Below, piece after piece: positions 9,446 to 19,603 of a stretch of 64,000 nt of DNA. Numbering within the stretch: position 1 is the stretch's first letter; every line of letters begins with the position of its first letter. The stretch is taken from NCBI RefSeq assembly GCF_018687895.1, contig NZ_CP061307.1, positions 62,001 through 126,000 on the forward strand, given 5' to 3'. This stretch comes from Polynucleobacter sp. JS-JIR-II-50 (lineage in GTDB: Bacteria > Pseudomonadota > Gammaproteobacteria > Burkholderiales > Burkholderiaceae). A program made the translations under genes and the position numbers. The notes beneath the pieces were generated by a model. It did not search any database and was not told the origin of the DNA. It was given only the letters and a program-made list of their open reading frames with translations.

Positions 9446-9796
9446 ATGTCTGAAAATTACCCAGTCAATTCCGAAAAGCTTTTAGTAGTGTTGTCGAGTC
9501 TTCCAGACATGGGGGCGGCCAAAGTCTTGGCGCGTTCCTTGGTGGAGAAGAATTTAGCTGCTTGCGTGCAGCTTATGGATGGCATCCAATCAATTTACCG
9601 CTGGGAAGACAAGGTTTGCGAGGAGCAGGAAGTGTTGCTTTCGGCAAAAACTACCGCAAGTAAATGGCTAGAAATTTCCAGCTTTATTCAAGAACAACAT
9701 CCTTATGACTTGCCGGAAATATTGGCCTTTTCTCCAGAGCAATATGAACAGCAATACGGCAAGTGGGTAAAGTCTGAGGTAAATTCGAAGTCATGA
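9446..9796 (+). CDS. cutA: divalent-cation tolerance protein CutA
   Basis: A 116-residue CutA1 family protein, a small trimeric ferredoxin-fold protein linked in E. coli to copper tolerance; its biochemical role is uncertain. LAACVQ with Cys40, YRWEDKV (51-57) and the C-terminal HPYDLPEI (85-92) are the family signature. No ribosome binding site is visible, and a TATAAA lies just 7 bases before the ATG. It overlaps dsbD by four bases (ATGA), so the two are translationally coupled; the cutA-dsbD pairing is also known in enterobacteria. Confidence 0.95.
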   Translation: MSENYPVNSEKLLVVLSSLPDMGAAKVLARSLVEKNLAACVQLMDGIQSIYRWEDKVCEEQEVLLSAKTTASKWLEISSFIQEQHPYDLPEILAFSPEQYEQQYGKWVKSEVNSKS

Positions 9797-11469
9797 GAAT
9801 GCATTCCTTTGTAGCAAAGATCTTTGCCCTATTTTTATTCCTGTCCGCGCAAGTTTTTGCTGCGCCGGATTTCTTGCTCCCAGAGAAAGCGTTCCGAGTG
9901 GAGGCTACTTGGTTAGAAAATTCCAATCAAGTGGAGTTGGAATTTTTGCCTGCTAAAAGCTATTACATCTATCAAGAATCTTTAAGGTTCCAAGCGGGGA
10001 CGCAGGCCGAGAAGCTAAGTAATATAAAGCCTTCATTGCCATCGGGCGTGGTGAAATTTGATGAAACTTTTCAGAAAAAATTACAAGTTTATAAAGAGCC
10101 CTTCTTGGTATTTTTGGATGTAAAGACTGTTGACGGCAAACCGATTCTTGCTGAAGTGACGCTTCAAGGTTGCGCAGAAGCGGGTATTTGCTACCCACCG
10201 ATGACGCTGAAATTTTTACTGGCTGGCCCTGGAGTAAAAGCTGCGCCAATACCAGAGGCATTGGATGGTGTCCAGCCCATAAATAATTCTTCGGCCGAAT
10301 TCAGCTTGGCTGACTTATGGCGTGAGCGCGATGACGTCAATGCTATTGGTCGCTTTTTAGAAAGTACTTCGACCGCTTATTTATTTCTAGCTTTCTTTGT
10401 ATTGGGGCTTGCGCTCGCTTTTACACCCTGCGTCCTTCCCATGCTGCCTATTTTGTCGAGCGTTATCTTTGGCACTCAAGACGGTAAGACTGTAACCAAG
10501 GGGCGTGCCAGCATCTTAGCGCTGGCCTATGTCTTGGGTATGGCATTGATATATGCCTTGGCTGGAGTGCTTATGGCAGCCCTTGGTGGGAGCGTACAGC
10601 GTGCTTTGCAGAGTCCCTTTGCATTAGCTGCTTTTGCCCTATTACTTTTGGCCCTTTCAGGTAGTTTGTTTGGTTTATATGACCTTCGGTTGCCGCAATC
10701 ATGGCATCACCATGTAGATCGGTTGGCGGGGCGCCAAAAGGGCGGTAATGTATTTGGTGCTTTTGCTTTGGGGGGTATTTCTACTTTAGTAGCCAGCCCC
10801 TGTATTACTGCGCCCCTGGCAGGCGTTTTGGGCTTTATTGCGCAAACCGGCTCTATGAGCCTAGGCGCAGGACTCCTTTTTGTAATGGCCTTAGGCATGG
10901 GTCTACCACTATTCTTTATTGCGATTGAGGCCCGTATTCTGATTCCATCCACGGGTATTTGGATGGTCTACTTGCAGCGTACCTTGGGAGTTCTTCTGGT
11001 CGCCACGGCAGCATGGATTGCCTCGCCATTACTCCAGAAAAATGATGTTGCAGTAACCACAAAAACAGTCAATGGTCAGCGAATTCATCAAGTGGGTGAT
11101 TTATCTTTTGCAGTGATTCATTCACCTGCAGAGTTAGATGCGCAATTAAGTAAAGCTCGAGAAGAAAAGAAATTGGTCCTCCTAGATTTTTATGCAGACT
11201 GGTGTATTAGCTGTAAAGAAATGGAAGTAAATACCTTTACTAATCCAGAGGTAAATAAAGAGTTAAAACAGTTTGTCTTATTGCAAGCGGACATTACTGC
11301 AAATAGCCCTGAGAACCAGGCATTACTTAAGCGCTTTGGATTATTTGGTCCCCCCGGAATTCTGATCTTTAATCAAAATTCACAAGAGCTAAAAGACCAA
11401 CGTGTGATTGGCTATATGCCACCGCAGCGTTTTATTGAACGCTTAAAACAAGTAGCAAACACTCAATAG
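9793..11469 (+). CDS. dsbD: thiol:disulfide interchange protein DsbD
   Basis: A 558-residue inner-membrane protein that moves electrons from cytoplasmic thioredoxin to the periplasm for DsbC and cytochrome c maturation. Domains in order: signal peptide (1-23, cut near VFA-AP), periplasmic alpha domain with Cys127 and Cys133 (GCAEAGICYPP), an eight-helix membrane domain with the redox cysteines in FTPCVLPMLP and ASPCITAPLAG, and a C-terminal thioredoxin domain with WCISC (Cys471, Cys474). All six catalytic cysteines are present. It overlaps cutA by four bases and converges with hemB, with 18 bases between. Confidence 0.96.
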   Translation: MRMHSFVAKIFALFLFLSAQVFAAPDFLLPEKAFRVEATWLENSNQVELEFLPAKSYYIYQESLRFQAGTQAEKLSNIKPSLPSGVVKFDETFQKKLQVYKEPFLVFLDVKTVDGKPILAEVTLQGCAEAGICYPPMTLKFLLAGPGVKAAPIPEALDGVQPINNSSAEFSLADLWRERDDVNAIGRFLESTSTAYLFLAFFVLGLALAFTPCVLPMLPILSSVIFGTQDGKTVTKGRASILALAYVLGMALIYALAGVLMAALGGSVQRALQSPFALAAFALLLLALSGSLFGLYDLRLPQSWHHHVDRLAGRQKGGNVFGAFALGGISTLVASPCITAPLAGVLGFIAQTGSMSLGAGLLFVMALGMGLPLFFIAIEARILIPSTGIWMVYLQRTLGVLLVATAAWIASPLLQKNDVAVTTKTVNGQRIHQVGDLSFAVIHSPAELDAQLSKAREEKKLVLLDFYADWCISCKEMEVNTFTNPEVNKELKQFVLLQADITANSPENQALLKRFGLFGPPGILIFNQNSQELKDQRVIGYMPPQRFIERLKQVANTQ

Positions 11470-11487
11470 AAAATCAAATTTGTTTTT

Positions 11488-13165
<1,678 letters not shown>

Positions 13166-13279
13166 GTCCAGAAGCTATTGTAAAATCACGCAAAATCATG
13201 AAATATCTCATGGTGTTGGGTAAAAAGTTGTAAATGCAGGGCCCAAACACTTTTAGGAATTTTTGCCAAGGTAAACATA

Positions 13280-14005
13280 ATGCGTCAAACCTCTCAAATC
13301 TCCAAATTAACTGGCTTACGGGCTGGTTTTGCGGTTCTCTCCATTTTCGCTCTGATCAGCGTATCGGGTGCAGTTTTTGCGGCCGATGCTGCTCCTATGG
13401 CGGCTGCTCCAGAAGCTAAAGCAGAAGTTCCAGGTAAGCCTAAGGTTGATCCAGCAGCCGGTGAGGCACTGTATTCAAATGGCGATGCAACTCGTGGCGT
13501 AACCGCCTGTATCACTTGCCATGGCCCTAAAGGCCAAAGTGCGATTGGTACATGGCCAAAGCTTTCCGCTCAGCATGCTGCATACCTCACAAAGCAGTTA
13601 AAAAACTTTAAAGAAGGCACTCGCGCAAATCCAATCATGATGGGTATGGCTGCCACTTTGACTCAACAAGATATGCAAAATATTTCAGCTTTTTTATCCA
13701 AGCAGCCTATCTCCCAGGGTGTTGCTCAAGATAAAGAAACAATCGCATTAGGCCAAAGTATTTATCGCGGTGGTATTGCAGCAAAAGGCGTTCCAGCCTG
13801 TGCTGCCTGCCACAGCCCAACAGGCGCTGGCATTCCTGCTCAGTACCCACTCCTTGGTGGTCAATGGGCTGAATACAATAATGCCCAGTTGCTAGCTTTC
13901 CGTGAAGGCGTTCGCACCAACAGTAGTCAAATGACAACGATTGCTTCTAAGCTTTCGGATAAAGAAATGAAAGCGGTAGCTGATTACATAGCAGGATTGC
14001 ATTAA
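13280..14005 (+). CDS. periplasmic diheme cytochrome c (c4 type)
   Basis: A 241-residue exported electron carrier. A long N-terminal signal sequence ends near residue 35 (AVFA-AD), followed by an Ala/Pro-rich linker and two cytochrome c domains with haem motifs CITCH (77-81) and CAACH (174-178). Each half has downstream Met residues (IMMGMAA in the first) that can be axial ligands. The two-domain layout is that of cytochrome c4, which passes electrons from the bc1 complex to terminal oxidases. The divergent position beside engB is a common betaproteobacterial arrangement. Confidence 0.92.
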   Translation: MRQTSQISKLTGLRAGFAVLSIFALISVSGAVFAADAAPMAAAPEAKAEVPGKPKVDPAAGEALYSNGDATRGVTACITCHGPKGQSAIGTWPKLSAQHAAYLTKQLKNFKEGTRANPIMMGMAATLTQQDMQNISAFLSKQPISQGVAQDKETIALGQSIYRGGIAAKGVPACAACHSPTGAGIPAQYPLLGGQWAEYNNAQLLAFREGVRTNSSQMTTIASKLSDKEMKAVADYIAGLH

Positions 14006-14024
14006 TTAGCCAAAGCATTAAAAC

Positions 14025-14053
14025 AAAACCCCGCTACTTCAGCGGGGTTTTTT
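14025..14053. terminator. bidirectional terminator between cytochrome c4 and lysA
   Basis: AAAACCCCGCT (14025-14035), loop ACTTC, AGCGGGGTTTT (14041-14051): a perfect 11-bp stem with a T run on the plus side and an A run on the other. It serves the cytochrome gene and, read on the minus strand, lysA, whose stop lies at 14105. Confidence 0.92.
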
Positions 14054-14104
14054 GTTATCTAAAAACTTTTACAAAGGTTTTAGATACATTCCGATTGCCT
14101 ATCG

Positions 14105-15403
14105 TTAGGTTGGTAAAACTGTCTCTGAAGAAAACAAGTCGGCAGTTTTTTCGCGTGCGCGAATCACGTAAGCATTTTTCCCGTCAACCATAATCTCTGC
14201 AGGTTTAGGGCGTGTGTTGTAGTTAGATGCCATCACAAAACCATAAGCGCCGGCTGACAAAATGGCCAGAAGATCGCCCTCTTCTACTGCGAGATGACGA
14301 TCTCTTCCTAGCCAGTCGCCAGATTCGCAAACAGGACCAACGATGTCATAGGTCAATGCTTTTGCTGCCTTCTTTTGCACGGGAACTATTCCATGATGTG
14401 CTTCATATAGGGCAGGTCGCATCAGTTCAGTCATTGCAGCATCAACAATGCAGAAGTTCTTCTCAGCACCAGGCTTTAAATACTCTACAGTTGTTAGTAG
14501 CACGCCGGCATTGCCTACTAATGACCTGCCTGGCTCAAGCACAACGTCAAGGTGACCAAAACCACGCTCAGCCACTCGATTCAATAAGGTGTTTGTAAAT
14601 TCAGTAATGTCTGGCGGGGTTTCATCGCTATAAGAAATACCAAGACCACCACCAAGATCGAGATGGTGAATCACAATACCTTCTTTTTTCAGTTGCGCGA
14701 CAAGATCTAAGACTTTATCTAGGGCGTCTAAATAGGGGGCAGTGGTGGTGATCTGTGAGCCAATATGACAATCAATGCCTACAACATCAATTTGAGAGAG
14801 TTGCGATGCTTCACGATAGGTTTTTAGAACCTCGTGATAGGCGATGCCAAATTTATTGCCCTTAAGTCCGGTGGAAATATAGGGATGGGTTTGTGCATCT
14901 ACATCAGGATTAACACGCAAAGAAATTGGGGCGCGGCAGTTGAGTTCAGTGGCTACGCGATTAATCTTGTGTAGCTCTGCAATGGATTCTACGTTGATGC
15001 ATTTGACGCCCGCCTTGAGGGCAGTAGTGATTTCAGCGGCAGATTTGCCTACACCGGCAAACACTAAGCTCTTTGGATCTGCGCCAATTGCCAATGCACG
15101 AGCTAACTCACCGCCACTCACCAAATCAAACCCGGCTCCCAGTTTTTTAAAGCAATCAATTACCGCTAAATTGCTGTTTGCCTTCATGGCATAGTGCACG
15201 CGGGCACGACGTTTGCCATTGCTATCAACGCATGCCTTGTCGTAGGCTTGGTAAGCTTCAGTTAATGCTTTTTTGCTATAGATGTATAGCGGCGTACCAA
15301 ATTCTTTTGCTAAATCTGCGAGTGGAATTTCTTCGGCATGCCAATAGCCATCGCGTTCAGTAAACCCAGATAACTTAGGAAGGGGAATTGCTTTGCTTGT
15401 CAT
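14105..15403 (-). CDS. lysA: diaminopimelate decarboxylase
   Basis: The last enzyme of lysine synthesis: PLP-dependent decarboxylation of meso-diaminopimelate. A 432-residue fold-type III enzyme with the Schiff-base lysine Lys74 in VHYAMKANSN, the glycine-rich phosphate-binding HLDLGGGLGISY, EPGRSLV, and GPVCESGDWL with the conserved Cys from the partner subunit active site. It shares one base with the lptM stop (TAATG), so the pair is one transcription unit. Confidence 0.97.
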   Translation of the reverse strand: MTSKAIPLPKLSGFTERDGYWHAEEIPLADLAKEFGTPLYIYSKKALTEAYQAYDKACVDSNGKRRARVHYAMKANSNLAVIDCFKKLGAGFDLVSGGELARALAIGADPKSLVFAGVGKSAAEITTALKAGVKCINVESIAELHKINRVATELNCRAPISLRVNPDVDAQTHPYISTGLKGNKFGIAYHEVLKTYREASQLSQIDVVGIDCHIGSQITTTAPYLDALDKVLDLVAQLKKEGIVIHHLDLGGGLGISYSDETPPDITEFTNTLLNRVAERGFGHLDVVLEPGRSLVGNAGVLLTTVEYLKPGAEKNFCIVDAAMTELMRPALYEAHHGIVPVQKKAAKALTYDIVGPVCESGDWLGRDRHLAVEEGDLLAILSAGAYGFVMASNYNTRPKPAEIMVDGKNAYVIRAREKTADLFSSETVLPT

Positions 15404-15594
15404 TACTTAGCCGATGAAGAATTGCTTGTGCTAGCAGGGGTTTGAGGTGGGTATAACTTGCCTTTAGGTTCCGGCTCTGTAGGGGCTGTTGGAACTGGCG
15501 GCACATTTGGCATAAATAGCGGTCCCCTTACCCCACACCCAACAAGGGATATTAGAAGGCTAAGGCAGAGGGCTCTATTAAGAATCGCTATCAT
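15403..15594 (-). CDS. lptM: LPS translocon maturation lipoprotein LptM (YifL-like)
   Basis: A 63-residue lipoprotein. The signal peptide ends in a lipobox LVGC with Cys20 followed directly by GVRGPLFMP, the LptM signature; the rest is proline-rich and disordered (PPVPTAPTEPEPKGKLYPP). LptM is known to help LptD form its native disulfides in the outer membrane. I chose the ATG at 15594, which places the signal peptide at the N-terminus; longer frames are not credible. It is followed by lysA, as in many proteobacteria. Confidence 0.9.
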   Translation of the reverse strand: MIAILNRALCLSLLISLVGCGVRGPLFMPNVPPVPTAPTEPEPKGKLYPPQTPASTSNSSSAK

Positions 15595-15641
15595 GAATGT
15601 CTCTAAAACGAATGATTGAATATAGCATGCAGGACTCCGGT

Positions 15642-16019
15642 ATGAATCCAAATAATCCAGGCGTAGAAACCATTGATGACAAGCAGTTTTACCAGCTAGG
15701 AAGCAATTTATTGCAATCCATAGAGGTGGCATTGGAGGCTGCTGATGATGCGTTAGACCTCGACTTGGATATCGAGCGCCAGGGTGGGAATGTGATCAAT
15801 ATTCGTTTTAAGGATAAAAGTGTCATTGTGATCAATACACAACCACCTTTGCATGAGATTTGGGTTGCTGCCAAATCCGGCGGTTATCACTATCGCTGGG
15901 CTGGTACGATGGCACAACCCTTGTGGCTGGATACCAAGACAGGGAAAGAGTTATTGAGCGACTTGACTGAGTTTGCGAGCGCTCAAGCTGGTCAAGCAGT
16001 CAAAATTGGCTTGATTTAA
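15642..16019 (+). CDS. cyaY: iron-sulfur cluster assembly protein CyaY (frataxin)
   Basis: A 125-residue bacterial frataxin that binds iron and modulates the cysteine desulfurase IscS. The acidic first helix ([12 protein letters not shown]), the strand NVINIRF and the core [20 protein letters not shown] are characteristic. The ATG at 15642 is chosen because AGGA (15631-15634) lies seven bases before it; ATGs at 15597, 15612 and 15627 have no such site and the first would leave only two bases to lptM. It is divergent from lptM and shares four bases (TTAA) with the convergent aroB end. Confidence 0.93.
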   Translation: MNPNNPGVETIDDKQFYQLGSNLLQSIEVALEAADDALDLDLDIERQGGNVINIRFKDKSVIVINTQPPLHEIWVAAKSGGYHYRWAGTMAQPLWLDTKTGKELLSDLTEFASAQAGQAVKIGLI

Positions 16020-17101
16020 GCCGCGCCAGTAGCGTTTAAAGTTTCAATCACTTGGGCATCATCTACGCTTTTAATCTGGGCTTTACCAATTTTTTCTAAA
16101 ACAACGTAACGGATCTGCCCACCCTCAGTTTTTTTATCCACTTGCATGAGCTCCATATAGCGCCCCGCGCCAAGCTTGGGCGGCGTAATGGGCAAATTCA
16201 TAGATTGGATGATTGTGGTGAGGCGCTGAACATCAGCGTCGCTAATGTAATTGAGTCGACGCGATAGATCAGCTCCCATCACCATGCCGCATCCGACAGC
16301 TTCGCCATGTAACCATTCGCCATAGCCCATACCCGCTTCAATTGCGTGACCAAAGGTATGACCAAAATTGAGGGTTGCACGAATACCCCCCTCTCTTTCA
16401 TCTGCAGAAACCACTGCAGATTTAATTTCACAGGAACGTAAGACGGCATGACCCATTGCTTCTGTGTCGCAGGCTAGCAGCGGCGTCGCATTAGATTCAA
16501 TCCAGTCTAAGAATTGGGCGTCTGCAATAGCGCCATGCTTCACAACTTCAGCAAGACCAGCAGATAACTCTCTCGGAGGTAGAGTCTTTAAGGTATTGAG
16601 ATCGGCAATCACGGCGACTGGCTGATGAAAGGCGCCAATCATATTTTTACCTAGCGGATGATTGATGCCTGTTTTACCGCCAACGGAAGAGTCTACCTGT
16701 GCAAGCAAGGTAGTGGGTACTTGGATAAAGCGAATGCCACGCATAAAGCTGGCTGCAGCAAATCCAGTCATATCGCCGATAACGCCACCACCTAAAGCAA
16801 TCAACATGGTGTGGCGATCAGCACCAAACTTTAAAAGGTCATCAAAAATTAACTGAAGATTTTTCCAGTCTTTGTATGACTCACCATCAGGTAGAACAAT
16901 TGTTCTGACGGGTTTGCCAAAGGTGTTGAGTGTTTTAGTTAGGCGCTCGGCATAAAGAGGGGCAACCGTAGTGTTGCTAACGATGTAAATAGAGGTGGCT
17001 TTTTCACAGGCCTTAAATAAGCTTGCTTGATCAATCAGATCTTTGCCAATATAAATTGGGTAACTGCGATTACCGAGATCAACTTCAAGTATTTTCATCA
17101 T
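16016..17101 (-). CDS. aroB: 3-dehydroquinate synthase
   Basis: Second step of the shikimate pathway, converting DAHP to 3-dehydroquinate with NAD and a metal. The 361-residue protein carries the NAD region [19 protein letters not shown] and metal-ligand motifs [19 protein letters not shown] and HGEAV. Start ATG at 17101 (a second ATG follows at once); a TTG at 17131 would run into aroK and adds residues not typical of the family. It lies in the order aroK-aroB, 13 bases after the aroK stop. Confidence 0.95.
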   Translation of the reverse strand: MMKILEVDLGNRSYPIYIGKDLIDQASLFKACEKATSIYIVSNTTVAPLYAERLTKTLNTFGKPVRTIVLPDGESYKDWKNLQLIFDDLLKFGADRHTMLIALGGGVIGDMTGFAAASFMRGIRFIQVPTTLLAQVDSSVGGKTGINHPLGKNMIGAFHQPVAVIADLNTLKTLPPRELSAGLAEVVKHGAIADAQFLDWIESNATPLLACDTEAMGHAVLRSCEIKSAVVSADEREGGIRATLNFGHTFGHAIEAGMGYGEWLHGEAVGCGMVMGADLSRRLNYISDADVQRLTTIIQSMNLPITPPKLGAGRYMELMQVDKKTEGGQIRYVVLEKIGKAQIKSVDDAQVIETLNATGAA

Positions 17102-17114
17102 ATTGCCAATGTAT

Positions 17115-17639
17115 TTAAGCGGAAAGTTCAAGCTGCATGATTAAGGTGTTAACTAGTTGATTAACGCTGGGCTTTCCAGTCTCAATCACATAGTCAGCGA
17201 TTTCACGATACAGAGGATCGCGAACGGCGTATAAGTTTTCTAAAATCTTTTTGGCATCCCCATTTTTTAATAGGGGGCGACCCTCGCCACCTTTGGTACG
17301 ATGCCAAAGTTCAATTGGATTTGCGTGAAGATAAATCACGGTGCCACCTTCACTTAATGCCTGCCGATTTTCTGGCGAGAGAACAGCGCCACCCCCGGTT
17401 GCCAAAATAATATCTTGCTCGGCAGTGATTTCTCGAATGGCTTGAGCTTCTCTTTTGCGAAATCCGTCTTCGCCTTCCATTTCAAAAATGACGGGGATTT
17501 TTACGCCACAGCGCTCTTCAATCACATGGTCGGCATCTAGAAAGCGGCGCCCTAATTTTTTTGCCAAGACTTTACCAACGGTCGATTTCCCCGCGCCCAT
17601 GAGGCCGATCAGAAAGATATTGTTTGTCGAGGAGTTCAC
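17115..17639 (-). CDS. aroK: shikimate kinase
   Basis: Phosphorylates shikimate at the 3-hydroxyl. A 174-residue P-loop kinase with Walker [10 protein letters not shown] (12-20), DADHVIEE near residue 36 for shikimate binding and ATGGGAVL in the middle. The start is GTG at 17639, 12 bases after the secretin stop; AAGG lies directly before it. The secretin-aroK-aroB order is conserved in proteobacteria where pilQ precedes aroKB. Confidence 0.96.
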   Translation of the reverse strand: MNSSTNNIFLIGLMGAGKSTVGKVLAKKLGRRFLDADHVIEERCGVKIPVIFEMEGEDGFRKREAQAIREITAEQDIILATGGGAVLSPENRQALSEGGTVIYLHANPIELWHRTKGGEGRPLLKNGDAKKILENLYAVRDPLYREIADYVIETGKPSVNQLVNTLIMQLELSA

Positions 17640-17651
17640 CCTTCGATTTTA

Positions 17652-18773
17652 TTAGGGTTTGTCGAGAACGGTCGGAGTTAAAAAGACCAGCAGCTCGGTT
17701 TTATCTTGTAATTTGGATTTATGGCGAAAAAAATGACCAATGAGGGGTATATCACCCAATAGCGGGATTTTGACTTCATCTTCCCGATCGGTTGTTTGGA
17801 AGATGCCACCAATGATGGCCGTTCCCCCATTCTCAACGGTGACCTCCGAACTGAGGCTTTTGGTATCAATCGCATAGCCTTGCTCGGTTTTCATGCCTAC
17901 AGTGTCCTTATTAATGCCCACTAGCATTGAAATCTTTCCGTCTGGATGGATTTTTGGTAAAACCTCTAGGCGAAGGTTTGCCTTTCTAAATTGCAATTTA
18001 CTGCCATTTTGGCTAGAGGTTTGGTATGGCAGTTCTGTGCCTTGCTCAATGGTTGCCTTTACTTGGTCGCCAGTCATGATGCGAGGGTTGGAGAGAATCT
18101 TTCCTTGGCCTTCAGACTCAAGCGCAGAAAGTTCTGCCTGCAGAATGCGGCTCCCATTTTTGGAGACTAAGGTTGCCGCCATGGTTGCTGGATTAAAACC
18201 ACTCAAACCGGCGCCACCCAGATCCATGCTGCCAATCAATTTTTGATCTGTTTTATCTCCGACACCATTAGCTTGATATCCCAGCTTAATCCCTAGCTCA
18301 CGGGCAAAGCGTTCATCAGCCTCAACTATTCGGGCCTCTATGAGGATTTGCCTTGGACTATTAATGTGGTCTCCGCCAAAGGGAAGGGCTGCATCTTCAC
18401 GCCGGAATTTCTGAAAAGCTTGGATTTCTGCATGAGGCCCAATCCAGTAGATTTCTCCGTTGCGCACCAGTCGTAAACCGCGGCTCGCCAGAATGGAGTG
18501 AAGCGCTGTTTGCCAAGAGGTATTTTTAAGATCTATAGAAATCTTCCCTTTAATGGATTCGCTTAATAAAAAATTCGTATTACCCAATTTGGCCATGGTC
18601 TCTAAAAGTTCTGTTAATTCGATATCGGTAAATTGCAGGCTAATAGGGATCAGGAAATGATTTTGTGCAGGCGTATTACTCATTGCTGTATTGCTGGATA
18701 AAAGCATCAATACAGCTAACCAACAGGTGATCAGTTTGAAGTATTTCTGGGCGTCATTTAGGCTGAGCTTCAT
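17652..18773 (-). CDS. pilQ: short type IV pilus/competence secretin (PilQ/HofQ-like)
   Basis: An outer-membrane secretin that would form the exit pore of a type IV pilus or DNA-uptake machine. The 373-residue protein has an N-terminal hydrophobic signal (CWLAVLMLLSSNTAMS), an STN/N0 domain (LQFTDIELTELLETMAKLG, about 45-95), an N1-like part and the secretin domain with VEADERFARELGI, GQGKILSNPRI, GTELPYQT, VENGGTAIIGGI and the closing IPLLGDIPLIGHFFR. It lacks the AMIN domains of full PilQ, so it is closer to HofQ length. It starts in the stop of the preceding gene (ATGA). pilMNO are not adjacent in this window. Confidence 0.85.
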   Translation of the reverse strand: MKLSLNDAQKYFKLITCWLAVLMLLSSNTAMSNTPAQNHFLIPISLQFTDIELTELLETMAKLGNTNFLLSESIKGKISIDLKNTSWQTALHSILASRGLRLVRNGEIYWIGPHAEIQAFQKFRREDAALPFGGDHINSPRQILIEARIVEADERFARELGIKLGYQANGVGDKTDQKLIGSMDLGGAGLSGFNPATMAATLVSKNGSRILQAELSALESEGQGKILSNPRIMTGDQVKATIEQGTELPYQTSSQNGSKLQFRKANLRLEVLPKIHPDGKISMLVGINKDTVGMKTEQGYAIDTKSLSSEVTVENGGTAIIGGIFQTTDREDEVKIPLLGDIPLIGHFFRHKSKLQDKTELLVFLTPTVLDKP

Positions 18774-19498
18774 TCGCTTTTTGAGGCCCTCAGAATCATA
18801 GATTTGCCCTGGGGATGCGTCAGGGTCACAAGTCCTTTTTCGATTGAGCTTAGGCGCCATTCCCCTAAAACCTGCGCCCCCTTCTCAAAGGCAAGATGGC
18901 TTTTCCCAGTATGAAAATAGGCTTGCTGGGTATTGCCAATTTGGGATGTGCCAAAGTAGCGCCAGCGGCGTAGCTCCGACTCATGAGTTGGTGCTTGCGG
19001 CCTGTTGGGAGCTCTTGTTTCTGCCTTTCTTTCCTTTAAAGAGTAAATACTTACTTCTATTTCATCAATTGCTAGATATAGCTCATCCTGATCTTGATTA
19101 ATTTGATCACGCATTAATAGCATCTCTTTTTTCAATTCCGAAACTTGTTGTTGGGATGCCTCCAAAGCATCTTGGGATTGCTTATTCAGTGAGGTGTAGG
19201 CCACAAAAAATGCAATAGCCGCTGCCAACAAGATACCAATCAAGGCGATTGGAAGTGCAATTCCTTGGAGTGAATTTCTGATCTGAATAGGAACTAAAGG
19301 CTCTGGGAAGGGATTGTTTCTGCCTTGGTTTGGAGCTCTAGGCGGTGCACTTTGTTGGGGTGGTGGTTTGCGGATTCCATGGGGGTCGGGGATGGCTGGA
19401 TCATCACCAAGATCACTCAGAATTTCATCAAAAGATTGGCTGGAAATATGGCGTGCGGGCATGCCCATATTCTTCGGTTTTGGATGCTGAAAATCCAT
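18770..19498 (-). CDS. single-pass coiled-coil membrane protein with PilP/GspC-like tail
   Basis: I do not recognise a named family. The 242-residue protein has a disordered proline-rich cytoplasmic part (1-75, with HGIRKPPPQQSAPP), one membrane helix (about 80-103, IALPIALIGILLAAAIAFFV), a heptad-rich coiled coil (about 107-160) and a small C-terminal domain with FEKGAQVLGEWRLSSIEKG and VTLTHPQGKSMIL. That tail looks like the homology region of PilP or GspC, which links inner-membrane parts to a secretin. Coupling by ATGA to the secretin gene supports such a role, which remains inference. Confidence 0.7.
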   Translation of the reverse strand: MDFQHPKPKNMGMPARHISSQSFDEILSDLGDDPAIPDPHGIRKPPPQQSAPPRAPNQGRNNPFPEPLVPIQIRNSLQGIALPIALIGILLAAAIAFFVAYTSLNKQSQDALEASQQQVSELKKEMLLMRDQINQDQDELYLAIDEIEVSIYSLKERKAETRAPNRPQAPTHESELRRWRYFGTSQIGNTQQAYFHTGKSHLAFEKGAQVLGEWRLSSIEKGLVTLTHPQGKSMILRASKSE

Positions 19499-19589
19499 CA
19501 GCCTAGATTGAACCCGCCGTCAGAAATTAGATCTTGTCTATAAGCGGGAGAGGGGTTTTGGAGCTTTTAGGGAAATTGCCTAAGCACCC

Positions 19590-19595
19590 TATAAT
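19590..19595 (+). promoter_or_regulatory. TATAAT box directly before mrcA
   Basis: A perfect TATAAT lies 8 bases before the mrcA ATG, with no Shine-Dalgarno between. No good -35 is seen at 16-18 bases upstream. If used, transcription would start at or within two bases of the start codon. Confidence 0.35.
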
Positions 19596-19603
19596 TTGGA
19601 CAT

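Noticed and set aside
11470..11487. Terminator between dsbD and hemB
   Set aside because: The 18-base gap is A/T-rich with a T run but has no stable stem.
15597..15641. Longer CyaY starting at 15597
   Set aside because: It would begin two bases from the divergent lptM start and lacks a ribosome binding site, whereas ATG 15642 has AGGA at good spacing.
18774..18860. Longer secretin N-terminus within the upstream gene
   Set aside because: It would bury the signal peptide; the ATG at 18773 in an ATGA overlap gives a normal signal sequence.
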